Part shown: one piece after another, positions 11,601 through 24,200 of the stretch | Position numbering within the stretch: the first letter of the stretch is position 1 | Layout of the letters: every line of letters begins with the position of its first letter | Assembly (NCBI GenBank): GCA_963281255.1 | Contig: OY725493.1 | Location: forward strand, 867,550-931,549 | Length of the DNA: 64,000 bases | Source: Aphrocallistes beatrix | Taxonomy: Eukaryota > Porifera > Hexactinellida > Sceptrulophora > Aphrocallistidae | Direction: 5' to 3' | The notes under the pieces: model-generated | Database searches by the model: none | What the model was told of the DNA's origin: nothing | What the model saw: the letters and a program-made list of their open reading frames with translations, nothing else | Made by a program: the position numbers and the translations under genes

Positions 11601-12301
11601 GCATCTGCGACCGCGGGCCCGACGGGAGTCTTGAGTCCCCCCTGTACGAGGGGAGGTTCTGTGAGGTCTGCTCCATATGCCAGTCTGCGTGCAGCACGAT
11701 TGGAACCTGCGTGCAGTGCCTGCTAGCGAGAAACCAAGAGTGTGAAATGTGTCGCGATATGGCATGTGGCACGGATCAGGACTGTCGAGCTAGCTACGCT
11801 ATTCCAACCCTAGAAGTGCTGGAAGATAGCATTCCTTCGGACGCTAACGTTTCCAGCTTCGTTCTTCTCAGAGACAACCCTCTCAACCGGTTGTGTGCAG
11901 TCATGCTGAGTGAGTGCGTGTGGGATGTCCTACTGCCGGCGAATCTCACTGGAATGGAGTCCGGCATCAAGTTCTACGCCAACCTCCGTGTATGTCCGGC
12001 GTTCATAGAATGGTGGTACTTCCTAGTGGCAGCCATCGGGGTGACAGTGGCGGTGGGGGTTGTGGTTCTGGTGGTGACACGCCTCATTTACAAGTACATA
12101 GAGCGGAGGCAGTTCAATCGATGGAACCGAGAAGTGCAAAGCGTTCCGTTTCAGATGGGAAAGAGTCCGCTATACGTGTCTCCGGAAGAAGAATTCAAAA
12201 ACCCAGCCTACAAGCAGAAAAAGGGCGTTGATGCAGTCAAGAATCCTATCTACCAGAAGAAGACCCATGAACCGCTGGTGGAAACGGAGGTGGAGCTTTA
12301 A
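5626..12301 (+). CDS. ITGB: Integrin beta subunit
   Basis: Exons 5626-6270, 7163-7423, 7879-8181, 8513-8729 and 11205-12301 join in phase into 840 codons. The product is the beta chain of an alpha/beta adhesion receptor at the plasma membrane. In order: signal peptide (about 1-24), PSI domain with Cys pairs, hybrid/beta-I domain with MIDAS 'DISNT' (residues 131-135), 'SNLDVPEG' (synergistic metal site plus MIDAS Glu, split by intron 1), 'LLMTDADFH' and 'KLAGIITANDLQCHL'. Cys-rich EGF modules ('CTGRGMCSCGNCEC') follow, then a beta-tail, one TM helix (about 744-770) and a cytoplasmic tail with 'NPAY' and 'NPIY' for talin/kindlin binding. The last MIDAS residue is Thr where Ser is usual. A GTG three bases upstream also opens the frame, but ATG at 5626 is the natural start. 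Intron 4 contains the MAT1 gene on the other strand. Confidence 0.95.
6396..6548. mobile_element. Pogo-like MITE (CAGTCGACTCCGCTTAAT family)
   Basis: Begins 'CAGTCGACTCCGCTTAATAG' and ends with the near-complement 'ATTAAGCGGAGTCAACTG'; TA flanks both ends as a target duplication. 153 bp, no coding capacity, in integrin intron 1. TA duplication and CAGT ends suggest Tc1/mariner/pogo mobilisation (inference). Sister copies lie at 8197, 15539, 17274 and 24202. Confidence 0.8.
7504..7812. mobile_element. Nested pair of MITEs in integrin intron 2
   Basis: Outer ends are 'CAGTAGAACCTCGTTATAAT' and 'CGTATAACGAGGCTCTACA', inverted repeats of each other. Inside, about 7541-7690, sits a second element whose ends 'GGGTCGCTTATTATGAAC' and 'TTAAGCAACCCAGA' resemble the elements at 61853-62037. 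One MITE has jumped into another. Confidence 0.65.
8197..8324. mobile_element. Pogo-like MITE, left end diverged
   Basis: Matches the 24202-24353 element through 'GGGACAAGTCTCCAGGAACG' to 'AGCGGAGTCACCTG'. The left end is degraded. It lies a few bases after the donor site of integrin exon 3. Confidence 0.65.
9274..10675 (-). CDS. MNAT1: CDK-activating kinase assembly factor MAT1, nested in an integrin intron
   Basis: Three minus-strand exons, 10675-10308, 10031-9835 and 9581-9274, join in phase into 290 codons (human MAT1 has 309). MAT1 is the ring-finger subunit of the CDK7-cyclin H-MAT1 kinase module of TFIIH, in the nucleus. The amino terminus is a C3HC4 RING finger: 'CPQCNMSSYQKPQMKLMINK', then 'CGHKMCENCM' and 'CPDCGQALKKSDYR'. 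The family marks 'IRKEIMKDFNKREEDF' and 'EYNDYLEKVEDL' follow, then a charged coiled coil ('YKKENRDLIYKN'), and a carboxyl terminus with 'SLGYNLYFCSIDSDRLAGGF' aligned to the family's 'GYLNHVRAASPQDLAGGY'. All introns are GT-AG on the minus strand. The whole gene sits within integrin intron 4 (8730-11204), so the two are transcribed in opposite senses. Confidence 0.93.
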
Positions 12302-12472
12302 TTAATCCCACTTTTTGTGTGCATTTTAATGGTTAATGGATGTGTATGTTTTATTGCATTGTAATCTCATATCTACTTCTGCTATCAATAGATATTAAAG
12401 TTAAAGGTCCGTCATTATATACTCGCGATCGGTGAGTTGGAATGCTCATCGCAACGAGTAAGGATCATAGTT

Positions 12473-13579
12473 ATGTCGTTTGCTAGTATATCTGTAATGT
12501 CCAGGATCGTAACACATTGCCGTAAGCACTGGGGAAAGTACCTTTTCTTTTCGTCCGTCGGGACAGTTGGTTTTTATTTCGCGTACAATCGCTACCGTGA
12601 CAACATGACTATGTCTGAGCTATGTCGAGAGGCCAGACTGTTCCATGATAGGAGACACGTGACTTCAGAGCCACTCGATAAGGTTTTCGTCCTGTTTAAC
12701 CCGGCAGCCAACCGGGGGAAGGCCAGGAAACAGTTCCAGCGGTTCGCCACACCGCTGCTCTACCTGTCCGGTGCCGACGTGACTGTGATCGAGCTGGACT
12801 CAGAGAAGCACCTGAGGGAGGTGGTGAGCTACCTGCCACCTAACACCAGCAGTGTCCTCGTGGCCGGAGGAAGTGGCACGTTACTGAACGTGTGCACTGC
12901 TCTCCTCAGGCGCAAGGACAGACTGAGGGATTGGGGGAGCGTTCCGATTGGGGTCATCCCCCTCGGCTATAGCAACGGTCTCTGGAGTAGACTCAGTCCT
13001 TCTCCATACAAGTCCACAGCCAATAAGATCGGCAGGTCTATCCTCGCCATTCTCTCCGGACACTCGCGACCAGTGGACGTGATGGAACTGACCACGGAAG
13101 ACGGGAAGAAGGTCTACTCGCTAACCGGACTGTCCTGGGGCCCTCTCGTTGAAGCGAATATCATAGCAAACAGATTTAGCTTGTTGGGACCCATGAGAGG
13201 GTTTTTCGGGTTTCTGAGATACGCCTACAGAGGAGAGCTGACTCGGAGTGTAGTCATTGCGGGAAAAGGAGATGAGGGAGAGAGAAGAGTGTCTGCTCTG
13301 TCAATCTTTCCCCGGAATGGAGTTTTGGAGCTAAAAACTTGGGAAAATATTGATTCAAAATACACATTCGCAAAGCAGGGCGCCTCGCAAACTTCCTATC
13401 TCACAACTGAAGATTTCCTGGATAAGTCTGGCAACTTTTCCATCAGCTACCTCCCCGAGATTAAGCTCCAGCCCACTGGAGTGGTGGATAGCTGGTATCA
13501 CATAGATGGAGAGGAGTTCGAAGCTTTTCCTATAGACATCCGGATATTACCCAAGAAACTACAATTCTATGCCAAATGA
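12473..13579 (+). CDS. AGK: Acylglycerol kinase homologue with altered catalytic motif
   Basis: One exon of 369 codons. AGK is a mitochondrial lipid kinase that phosphorylates mono- and diacylglycerol; in animals it is also a structural subunit of the TIM22 inner-membrane carrier translocase. Family marks are 'CRKHWGKYLFF' with a short hydrophobic segment at the amino terminus, 'VFVLFNPAANRGKARKQF', 'LSGADVTVIELDSE', 'VPIGVIPLGYSNGLWSRL', 'SLTGLSWGPL' and the ending 'EFEAFPIDIRILPKKLQFYA'. The nucleotide-binding motif normally GGDGT reads GGSGT: codon AGT at 12872-12874 (residue 134). The length is 368 residues against 422 in human. A second in-frame ATG at 12497 aligns better with the human start, so initiation could be there. 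It follows the integrin stop by 171 bases on the same strand, with its own presumed promoter. Confidence 0.9.
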   Translation: MSFASISVMSRIVTHCRKHWGKYLFFSSVGTVGFYFAYNRYRDNMTMSELCREARLFHDRRHVTSEPLDKVFVLFNPAANRGKARKQFQRFATPLLYLSGADVTVIELDSEKHLREVVSYLPPNTSSVLVAGGSGTLLNVCTALLRRKDRLRDWGSVPIGVIPLGYSNGLWSRLSPSPYKSTANKIGRSILAILSGHSRPVDVMELTTEDGKKVYSLTGLSWGPLVEANIIANRFSLLGPMRGFFGFLRYAYRGELTRSVVIAGKGDEGERRVSALSIFPRNGVLELKTWENIDSKYTFAKQGASQTSYLTTEDFLDKSGNFSISYLPEIKLQPTGVVDSWYHIDGEEFEAFPIDIRILPKKLQFYAK

Positions 13580-15260
13580 TCCATTCATTGTTCCATTGTG
13601 TAGTTAGTTCAATTTCCTGCTTGTTTAATGGAAGTAAAGTGTAGCAATTAAATTCTAATTGAGGTCTGGCCGTTCAGTAAGAACGAATGGTTTCCATATG
13701 GAATAACGCAGCTAAACTGACATGTATGTATTTCCGTTTAGTCTGTACGTAATCCTCCAGACTTTGTTGTTCAAAGTCCTAAAAGAACGAAAGATTTATG
13801 GATTTAGGATTTATGGCGCGCATTCTTACATAGATATATATATAATTAGCTAGCTTATCGGGTAATTCTAAGACTGCAAATTTGATGATAAAATAACAAT
13901 TGTTGAGACTCTTGTAGATATATTTATTCATGGTAGAAAACAGATTTTTCCTTAACAAATGTTCTATGAATTTAGAGATAATCAACTGTCACTGTCAATC
14001 ATATAATAAAAATATTATCAGATTATTTATGTGAATAATTTCTAAAAGCTTAAAACTTGAGTAGTGAAAGTTTTTAGAGGGATCAAAATGGAATATTTTT
14101 AATATTTCGGATAGGACGTTCAAATAATATTGTTGACTTTTCATACATGCCAACCGTCTTTTTTTGGCGGGACGTCCCGATTTTTTCACTCTTCTAGTGC
14201 ATAGTAGCGTCTCCCAAAACGGACACTCCGAAAAGTGGATAATACAACGGACCAACCTCGTGGAACGGAATGAATTTACCATATACCTATGTAATAGTTA
14301 AACAATCTCCGAAAAGTGGACATCTCTCTACAACGGACAAGCCATGTCCCTAATGTGTCCGTTATTCAGAGACTTCACTGTTTCCCTTTTGCTTTCCCTT
14401 TCAATTCGTAGTTTATATCTAATCCTGCGAGCAATTTCTCTACAATTACATTTGTGACGCCATAGCATATGTTTTGGTTTAGTTTGTGAGGTTAAGTAAA
14501 TCTGAATTCGATTAGAATCAAACAGGTTGCTAGCTACGACTTCGGAGTAATCGCATATTTCTATCATTACGACTTTACCTACAAAGGATCATAACCAGGT
14601 GTAATGATGCCTGAGATTCTTCTACAAAGCTTTCGTCTCTGCTCACACAATATATATGTCTGCATCTCAGATGTATATATGCTCCAAGTGCAACATTAAA
14701 TTGTTTCTCTACTCAATGTTACGGGAATGATGCTCATTATATCTTCTTTTGTTGCTTGATTACTTCTCAATTCACACTAATTGTTTTTAAAGAACTCTTA
14801 CTTTAAGATGTTCTCTTCCTATTATAGGCCAGAGCTCCTACAAACTAACATTTGCTTGTCTTAGATTTACCTGGAGACTATATATAATTGCCAGTTACTT
14901 GCTACAATCCAATGCACCTCGTTCACTCATCTCTTCTCTGAATTTCACTTAATGACTCCATTTAGCATTTGCACTAGTATAATTGCTTTCCAACTCAGTA
15001 ATCAAGCAGTTTGAGGGGTTTCGATCAGATTTCAGAATTCTATTGTTCTGTTTTTTTAAGAGAATTCTTTGTGTCCTGGATTGGATTGGATTTTTTAGAA
15101 TTTTAACCCGCGTTATGTTCAATTTGGATTCGTTTCCTTTTGATTAATGATTTTACATAACTCAAATTCAATTAACACCGATGCATTCCTCCGTATTTAT
15201 ATGTCCTGACTCAAGTTTACATTGTAATGTGTGTGGCTAGCTTGATGCTACGCTTCTGTC
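13580..15260. other. Intergenic between AGK and LRRK, with MITE remains
   Basis: AT-rich, 1.7 kb. At 14143-14195 there is half of the 'GGCGGGACGTCCCG' element also seen at 36922, 37551 and 49291. At about 14200-14382 lies a MITE with related ends 'CTCCCAAAACGGACAC' and 'GTGTCCGTTATTCAGAGAC'. No coding region was seen. Confidence 0.5.
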
Positions 15261-18200
15261 ATGACCAACAGCGGATCGAGGATAGTAGATGAGCACGTGC
15301 TGGACTTTAACAGGGAGATATGGACTGCGGTGTGGCACAACGACTTGACCAACCTCAGGGACCTGCTCAAGAACAGTCCCAAGGAGGCGATCAACCACAA
15401 ACATGACTCTGGGAAGACGGCGCTCCACACAGCAGCCATGCTCACGCACATAGACTGTGCTAAACTGCTGCTTGGTGAGTCTATCGACGCTCGCTGAATT
15501 TCCCTTCTTTAGCTAGACTATCAGAGCTAATACGAATACAGTCGACTCTGCTTAATTGGGCCACTTTTGGCAGGACCGGAATAACTCACACATAGAAGCT
15601 AATAGAAAATATTTTCGGTTAATAGGGCTCTCCGCTTAATCGAGGCAAAATGTCCTCTGACCGATGTGAACTCATTAAGCGGAGTCGACTGTATACGTAA
15701 TTGTCGACATGTACGTAGCTCCCAACTCAACCAATCACGGTTTAGAATGCCTATAACGAGGAATAGGAAACCAATTTTATATTTCATAAATCCCTCGTAG
15801 AAGCCTAGAATAACCTTGCAGAGTTGGTGGGTATCTGCGGATTCTGATTTAGTATTACTTGTTCGTGGGATTTTCCCAAATGATTTAAATTTGGATAATC
15901 AATCTCTTCCAGTTATCGTGAAAGAGTTTATATGCTGGATAGTATTATATCCATTTCCTCGAGTCTCTCAGTTTATATTTTAACGTCAGTGACTGCGGTT
16001 GGAGGATTCTATTAAATCAACTCAAACTTAGATCATGGGGCAGATGTACACATCGACAACATCGACAGAATGACCGCACTCCACTTCGCATCCTACAGCA
16101 ACCTAGCGGGAGACCCCAAATTCCTGAGCTCCAAAAAGAAGAAGCAGAAAGAGGTACGGATACGACAAGTGGAGATGGTGAAACTCCTCCTCAGTGCCGG
16201 GGCCAATCCTCTCAAAGCCTCTGTCAGGGGTAAGCAGTGACGGTTTGAATGAATAAATGAATCTTGTAGAACTCCACAAGGCAAAAGGCTAAGTTGTTTA
16301 ATACGTCTGTGTGAATACGTATTATACGTTCAACCTACAATTTTTGGTGACTTAACTTCTATTAGGCTGATTATTGCAATTGAAATTTGCATGAAAACAG
16401 TAGCTCGAATTGTTAATGAGAAATCTCAATATAGTTGACCAATTTTAATAATACTTTACAATGTTATTCATCCAACAATGTCAAAATCTCCGCCGGACCA
16501 ATATAAATTAGCTTCCTACGCCCCTGTGCATGAATAAATGAACTCAACCGGCTCAATTCAGTGTGAATTTCCTGGTTAAGAGCAATTTGAAACAAGTACA
16601 GTACCTCGTTAACCTCGTTAATACGAACATCAGGGACGGTCGAAGTTTGCTCGTATTAACCGAGTTTCGTTTATCTGTTCCTATTAATGAGGTTCTGGTT
16701 GTACAACTTCGTTCGGTGATTTGAATGCAAGAATATTCACAATAGAGAAGTCTTGATTCAAATCTATGCATTGTGTAGTGTTAGTTTATCGCATAATATT
16801 AACAAGACAGATTCATTGAATCTTAATTGGTTGTATAGAAATGGAAACAAGAAAATGACGAGACATAATTGACGGATTTCAGAGAATTTGAGTATAGAAG
16901 GAGGCCGTATTCTCTGCTCTCAGTTAATCTAGTTATTAGCACACAAAGCCTTGCCATGCTACCGCTAGGAACAGCTGCAGCACAAACTAAGGTCTGTAGT
17001 GCTTGATGGATCTTAAGTTTACCACTAAACCTATTGGAACCCTGATAAGTCTTGTTCCAATCAACTCTCTTGTGTCTGACTGCTGTCGAAGATCTGAGAG
17101 TATATATATGCAGTCTGTGGTGTGACTGATTTGTTTGTTTCCTTGCGTCTATTCCAGATGACATGTCAAGTTCAGGAATAGCTTTAGTCGCGGTCTTGCG
17201 TTTGCAGATAAATAAATAGAATTAGTAGTTAGAAATTAGTTCTAAGTATATCATTCCAGATATTTTTAGAATACAGTCGACTCCGCTTAATCGGGTCACT
17301 TTTGGCAGGACTGAAATAGCTCTCATACATAAAAGCTAATACTAAATATTTTCGGTTAATAGGATTCTCCGCTTAATCGGGGCAAAATATCCTCTGACCG
17401 ATGTGACCCTATTAAGCGGAGTCGACTATATTTACAATGCGTTTCGATAACAAAAGTTTACAAAATAAAAACACAAATAGGACAGAAGTGTAGCTCTCTA
17501 CATGTAACATTAAACTTGTTTACTTATTTATTGTTTATTGATTACGTAATTCTATTTTCTATAAAACCTAACTAAAGTCAGTGATTCCCGCTGAGTGCGA
17601 TGTCATCAGATGTGTGACCAAATCCATTGACTCGAGTTTAAATGCAAAGTATCACGTTTAAGTCACATTTGTACTCTTCTCTAGAAGAATCATTTTAACT
17701 AACATTTCATCAGATTCCGTTGAAGTATTCCACTAATTAATTCTGCGCGCGTTAAAGTTGTAATAGAGTGCGAGAGAATTCAGTTTATAGTTTAACAACT
17801 CTGTTTAGGGGAGACAGCCGAGTATTTAGCAATGGAGAACGATATGCCGGACGTAGCCAACCTCTTGAAGGAAGAGTCCGTGAAGTTCAGACTCAAGCAA
17901 CTGGAACTGGAACACCGGAACAGCTACAACGCTCTAAGAAATGCCGCCGAGAAAGGAGACCTTGTCCAGTTCACAAACATCCTCCGGAAGGTCAGCATAA
18001 TCACATTTCGTATTACTCGCACAGTGGAACTCGCTTATTAGCAACTCAGGTTTTGTTCACAAAACGGTTGCTAATACGCGAAGTAAAAGAAGAACAGAAT
18101 TGATTCAAATCTAGATTTGGGACTTGAAAACTGGTTGCTAATAGAGTAATCTTGCTAATAGGGAGTTGTTGATACAGTGGATGCCGGTTATAAGAACACC

Positions 18201-21200
18201 GTTGGGAACTGTATATAATCTTCTTATAACCGGTATAAATTATATGGGGTATATGTCAACTGTTTTCTAGTAGAATGTTCTTACATCCGACATATTCTTA
18301 TAACCGGTGTTTTTATATCCTGCATCTACTGTAATACGTGAACTCCACTGTATATCGAAACGTGATCAAGGTTCCCATTCGATGTTGTAACATCAAGAAA
18401 AAATTGACCTCGTGGTCTGAAACTTTTCTATCTCAGCTCTTATAAGCCTATTATTCTAGGACACGAAGTGCTTGAATGAACGCTGCCCTTCTACCGGACA
18501 GACCTTACTCTACCTCGCTTCCGCTTCTGGGAATTTCGAGATAGTCAGCTATATCATCTCCATGGGCGGAAAGGACATTACTGATAACCAATCCGTTGCT
18601 AAGACGCTCACCCCACTACATATTGCCTGTCAGAAGGGCTTCACGTCTATCGTGCGCCTACTCATGGAGAAGCAGCCTTTGTAAGATTACATACTCTCTA
18701 TAGCTGCGCCTACTCACACGAGTTCTTTTTCGCGGGTTTACACTGCTGCTCTGTTGCACCAAGCACAATCCTAGAAATTTAAGATTTACGAGTAGGGATT
18801 TGCGAATAACGAAACTGAGCAATCCAACTTGCAATACGAATTGCAAAAATATTCTCAATTTTCACAAGTGTACTTAACGGTCCCTCCCAAATATGGGACA
18901 CCTCACCTCACCCTTGGTCGACCTAGTCGATATAAAGTCAAGTCATTTGGTTATGGTTCCAATTTGTCCGAATAAGAGCGAATCAATAATATTAAAGTAT
19001 ATAAATATTAATTCCCATATTTGAGGGAAGTTATCATATCAATCTTAATCCTGATTGGTAGAAATGTACACAATCATTGATAATTGTGTCTTTATCAGTA
19101 CAGCATCCCACGGTAATTACTCTATCTTCGCTAAAGGTATGTGAAGTACTTCGACGCAGAAGGACGCACGCCGCTACACGATGCCTGCAGGTACGGGTAC
19201 GTGGACATCGTACACTTCCTCCTCTCCTGTGCCTCTCCCCCCGAGAAGCTCGGTCCTAACTCGACAGAGCTGCTGAACACAGTGGCCGGGGAGCTACACA
19301 ACATCTCTCCTTCCTCCATCGGGAAGTACATCAACCCCATCAACGCGGACAGAAGACTGAAACAGAGTCCGTTGCACGACGCAGCTGAATCCGGAAATCT
19401 ACAGGTATTATTCTGGAAATAAATCCAAGTTTTAGAGGAATATTTCGAATGACTTTACGACCAGAGCTTAAAGCAATTGAATACCATATAACTTTAATCA
19501 CTCTTTTGCCACTTCTTGGTATTATAATGACTTATTGAAATGTGAGCTATTAAGAAAATTAAAATTTCAATTTATCCACACCTCCTCTAATACGTAGCAC
19601 ATCAAGTTAGTTCTAGTACTAACTTGACGTGGATGCACACTTAATTACTCAGTAATTCTACCTGATTTCATTGCATCATCTATCTTTTGCAAGTATTTGC
19701 ATTGGAGAGCACTGCATACCAGACGGTTGCTATGCTTATCTGGTATTACATTGTTATAGATAATCCATCTCCTGTTGACATTCCTGGAAAAGGGGACTGT
19801 TAGGAATATCGATTTAAAAGACAACTTCGGCACAGCGCCTAGATACGAAAGCCCCCGCACACTCTCCCCGATTTCCTCTCCCCTGCACCATCGGCGGCCG
19901 GACAAACAGGCGAGCTTCACATCCTCCAACGGGCGTCCTCTGATCGCCGGGATAGACAGTCTGAACCGCGCCGGGTACACTCCATTCCACCTCGCCGCTA
20001 GGAAGCACCATTACACCGTGTGCGATGAGCTGCTCTCTGCCGGAGCACATCTCAACGCTATCATACGGCCTGACCTCAACAAGGAGACGGACGTGGAGTA
20101 TACTATGCTGGTAGCTGCCGTTAACTGCAACGACCTGGAACTGATTAGGTAAGAGTCAGTAGGACCGTTTCACTCAGACTAAAGTCTACTTTAATAATAC
20201 TCATACAATGTATGTGTATAATTATAATTGGATTAGCGCAGGAATTGCTATGCAGAATAAGTGCAGACTGAAGGTTTATATTACACACGTGTAGCATAGC
20301 ATAGACTGGTTTATTGTATCAGTTGGTGGAGATTAGCTGTGGGAAAATAAGGCGCGTAGACTTGGAAAACAAATGATATCCAACAGCTCAAGATGTCGAT
20401 TAAGCGAAAATTTTTGGCAATTTTTAAGACTATTTTCCGGATATTTTCCAGATTTAAGAAATAAATTGCGTGTTTCTGCACTGATCTAGTAATTCGGCTT
20501 AAATAAGTTATTCTAATGATTTTACCGTCATAACAGTCTTCGGTTAATTTTTACCTTAATTGAGTTTGGATGTGACAGTTGTTCGTTGGTTGTGTATTAC
20601 TGGGAGTGTTCATATGGAGTAGAGCACCTTTCTGAAACTGAGTATCTGTGTAGGTACTTACTGAATCGAGGCGCCACAGATGATAGGAACAGAGCCCTGA
20701 GGCGAACTCTACGCCACGGCTTCGTAGAGGCAGCCGGACTGCTACTCAGCTACTCTCAGGGCGTCCAGATGACCCCCAACGATCAGTCTTCCGACTACTA
20801 CAGCTCCGAGAAGGAGTCCCATCTCCTGGAAATCGTGTGGCAGCACAAGGAGCTGGACCTGGTACACCCGGAATGGATCCACTCCGTCCTTAAGGAGAAC
20901 ATGAAGCCGCCCATCTCCAGCGTCCTCATCACCCTGGACGTGTCCAGGAACAAACTGGCCGCTCTCCCCTACGAGATATTCGAGCTCTCCAACCTTATAG
21001 AGTTCGATGCTAGTGTCAATCAGCTGACTTCCCTTCCTTCCTCTCCGTCTATGCAGCAGCAGAAGCTTGTCTCCTCGCAGGATGGAACTGCCGTGGAAGA
21101 GGTTAGTACTCAGCTCTTCTCTATTCTGTATGCACGACTCTCCTTGAGTAGTTTTAATTTTTAACTCCTTTACCACCTGATGGAATATTGATATTTCAGA

Positions 21201-24200
21201 AATAAGAAATTTTCAATAACTTAACCACATGGATCGGATAAATGGTAGGAGGGATGAATTTGCTGTTAAACTTTATTCTAATAGGTGACAAAAAAAAAGT
21301 GACCACCCATTCTACTAATACACTCAAACATTGGCGGAAGAAAAGTAGTTTTTTGTCCAATTGTTTCATAGCCTAGGCGACAGAAAAAAAACGATGAACA
21401 AAAAAAACCCGGGATCAAAACGACTTCGACTGTCTTCTAAATATATTTCGGGAAACATTTTAAATTTACGATTTACCCCACTGGGGTAAACAACTTTGTT
21501 CAAACTTCTGACCGTCCTATCCGGTAGGGTCGCTGGAGCTGTACTCGTCTGAGGAAGTTGAACATCTCCAAAAATCAATTGACAGAGCTCCCCTCTCACA
21601 TCTTCAACCTCCCCTCTCTCGAAGAGTTGAGAGCTACGGACAACTCCATCTCTAGCCTCCCAGTCAGGATGTGGAGCTCTCCTCGCATCTCCAACATCTA
21701 CCTCGACAACAACAAGATCTCTCAGCTCCCTCACCCCACCCCGCTCAACCTCTCAGAGGTAGGCACGAGTCTTAAGCGAAGGGAAAATTCAATTTATTAT
21801 GAACCATGGATGTTGCTAAACCACAAGTCAATGTCGAGTTTTAACATGGCAATTGGTTGGATGGCATTTTGGAAAATATATTTATAAGAAATCAGGGAAA
21901 AGCAGCATTTTCTGTTCGAGATTTGGAAAAAAATGGAGAGTGAAAAAGGCATTTTAAAAATGTAGCGATTCGAAGTGAGAAAAACAATTACGTTCTAGCT
22001 TGTGGCAATAATCCCACCAATCGATTCTAACTTGTAACAGTTGATTGAATTCTAACTTCAAAATTCTAACCAATGCGTCACCACAAGTCAATGTCGGGTT
22101 TTAACATGGCAATTTCCAGTGCCATGAGACGCTGAGTGGCAGAGTTGAAATCCACACTTATTTAGGAGAGTAACCTGGAGGGATCAGTGCGTGGAGACAA
22201 AGTGGTCCTCTCCCCTTCTCCCCAGCACACACCCCTGCAAGCACAGACTTCCAACTCCATCACGAACAGTGCAGTCACTTCCTTCTCCGAATCCTACAAC
22301 TCGTACGGGCCTCCCATCACCATAGAGCACATCGGGATGAGGTTCTCTACCACCAAGACTGAGCGATGGCTGAGCACCCTCCCGGCCGCCAACAAGAAGG
22401 GACAGTTCCTAGCTACCATCGACCGAAAACAGCATCAGAGACGGGTTCAGTCGAGAAAGAGCTTGCTGGAGGACCCTGATAGTACTGAGCTGGACATTCC
22501 ACAGAAGAGTCGTGGATCCAAGGAATCAAGCCTCGTGTCTCTGTCACTCAACTATAACACACTAGACTATCTCCCGCCGGCCCTCGCCTGCTACGCCCCA
22601 ACACTCAAGAAACTCTACATCGCACACAACAATATCAAACAACTCGGGGTGGTGCACGATTTCCCGCCAAATCTTGAGATCCTTGACGCCTCATCCAATC
22701 AGCTCACAGAGTGCATAACTGCCAGTCTTAGCTCCGGTACGTATAAGGACCATGCCTGCTACTCCCCTCACTCACAGACCGTGACTGTCCTCGACGATCA
22801 AGAACTGATCTGTCCGCATCGCATCCACAAGACCCTCAGGAAGATCTCTACTCTCAAACTCTCTCACAACAACCTCACTGCCATCATTCTCTTCAGGTAA
22901 CACAGCAGTTCTGAGTTACACACTCATTAGTTTGTTCATTGAGGCTAATTTGGAGATAAGTGTATATCGAAACGATAATTTCCATATTTTCACCTTTTGA
23001 ACTCGTTCAGAATTCAAATTCCCGTGTCTGTTTTGGGGTCTAGTGACTAAGAACTAATTAATAATTGTTGAAGTAATAGAATGAATCTGAACTCAATTGT
23101 CCGAAAGCCTTAGCAATCCACCTTCATTCTTCGACATAGGGAATTCGTTTACAGCAGTATCGGTTATCTGAAGATCAGTGTGTATCCCTCTCTGATCTCT
23201 TATCCACACCATTGATAGATTCCCATCTTACGTAACGATAGTTTGGCTAGGTCTTCAGTGCGAGACTGTAGAAATGAGTCTCTCTGTTTTGGTTAGAATT
23301 GACGTGGATTTTCCTAATGAATGGGAACACTGTCTTTATTAATGTGAAGTCTGTCCTCATAAATTATCAATTCCATAAGCCTACTCTAACAACTTACACT
23401 GGTTATGACTAGCCGTGAAGTGACCTTGCAATTCCTTCTCTAGATTGCCGCTGAAGCAGAATTCTGTCGCCTTAGACAAGTCGCATGAAGATACGAATGA
23501 GGGGGGCAGTGCGACGGACGCGTACTCCTATGGGACCGTGGGGAGCTACGGGAAGAACAGCCACGGATCTGGTTCCTCTGGGGGGTCAGGTCCTGGCGCA
23601 CACCACCAGCTCAAGAATTCCAGAGACTCCGGTCAGTTGTTAGGCTAAGTCTTGTTTGGATATTCGGCACAAAAATGAAAATCCAAACAGGCCACTTTGA
23701 GTTAAAGTAAGCTTATATTATTCCGAGCCAACTCTCTCAGGTTTCTCAGTTAGTACGAGCGTAACTCGGGACTTGAAGGACCAGTCGAGCAGAGAATTCA
23801 CAGAGGTGGCTCCTCCTCTCTACCCTGAGCTCTCCAACCTAGACATCTCACACAACAAGCTAGCCATGATCCCACCCGAGATCTCACAGATCCACACCCT
23901 AGGTTCTCTAAACGTCAGCTGCAACGAGTTGGTGGAAACACTCCCGCTAGAGCTGTGCCGTCTGGAGAACTTGTTCCAGCTGGACTACTCGGGACTCGAA
24001 CTGATTCGTCCGAATGTGTCCGATCTGGACAAGTTCCATCGCACCACGGACAAACTCAACTTCATGCGTGCGTTGATGGAAGACAGTGCGAAGAACTACA
24101 AAATGAAGTTAATGCTCGTGGGTCTGCAGAAGCAGGGAAAGACGACGCTACTCAACAGACTCAGAGAGGTGAGATTGACTGTGAAATTCTACGTTAAGCT

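Noticed and set aside
11159-11765. Minus-strand ORFs of 124-139 codons over integrin exon 5
   Set aside because: Shadows of the integrin coding frame in Cys-rich, GC-rich sequence.
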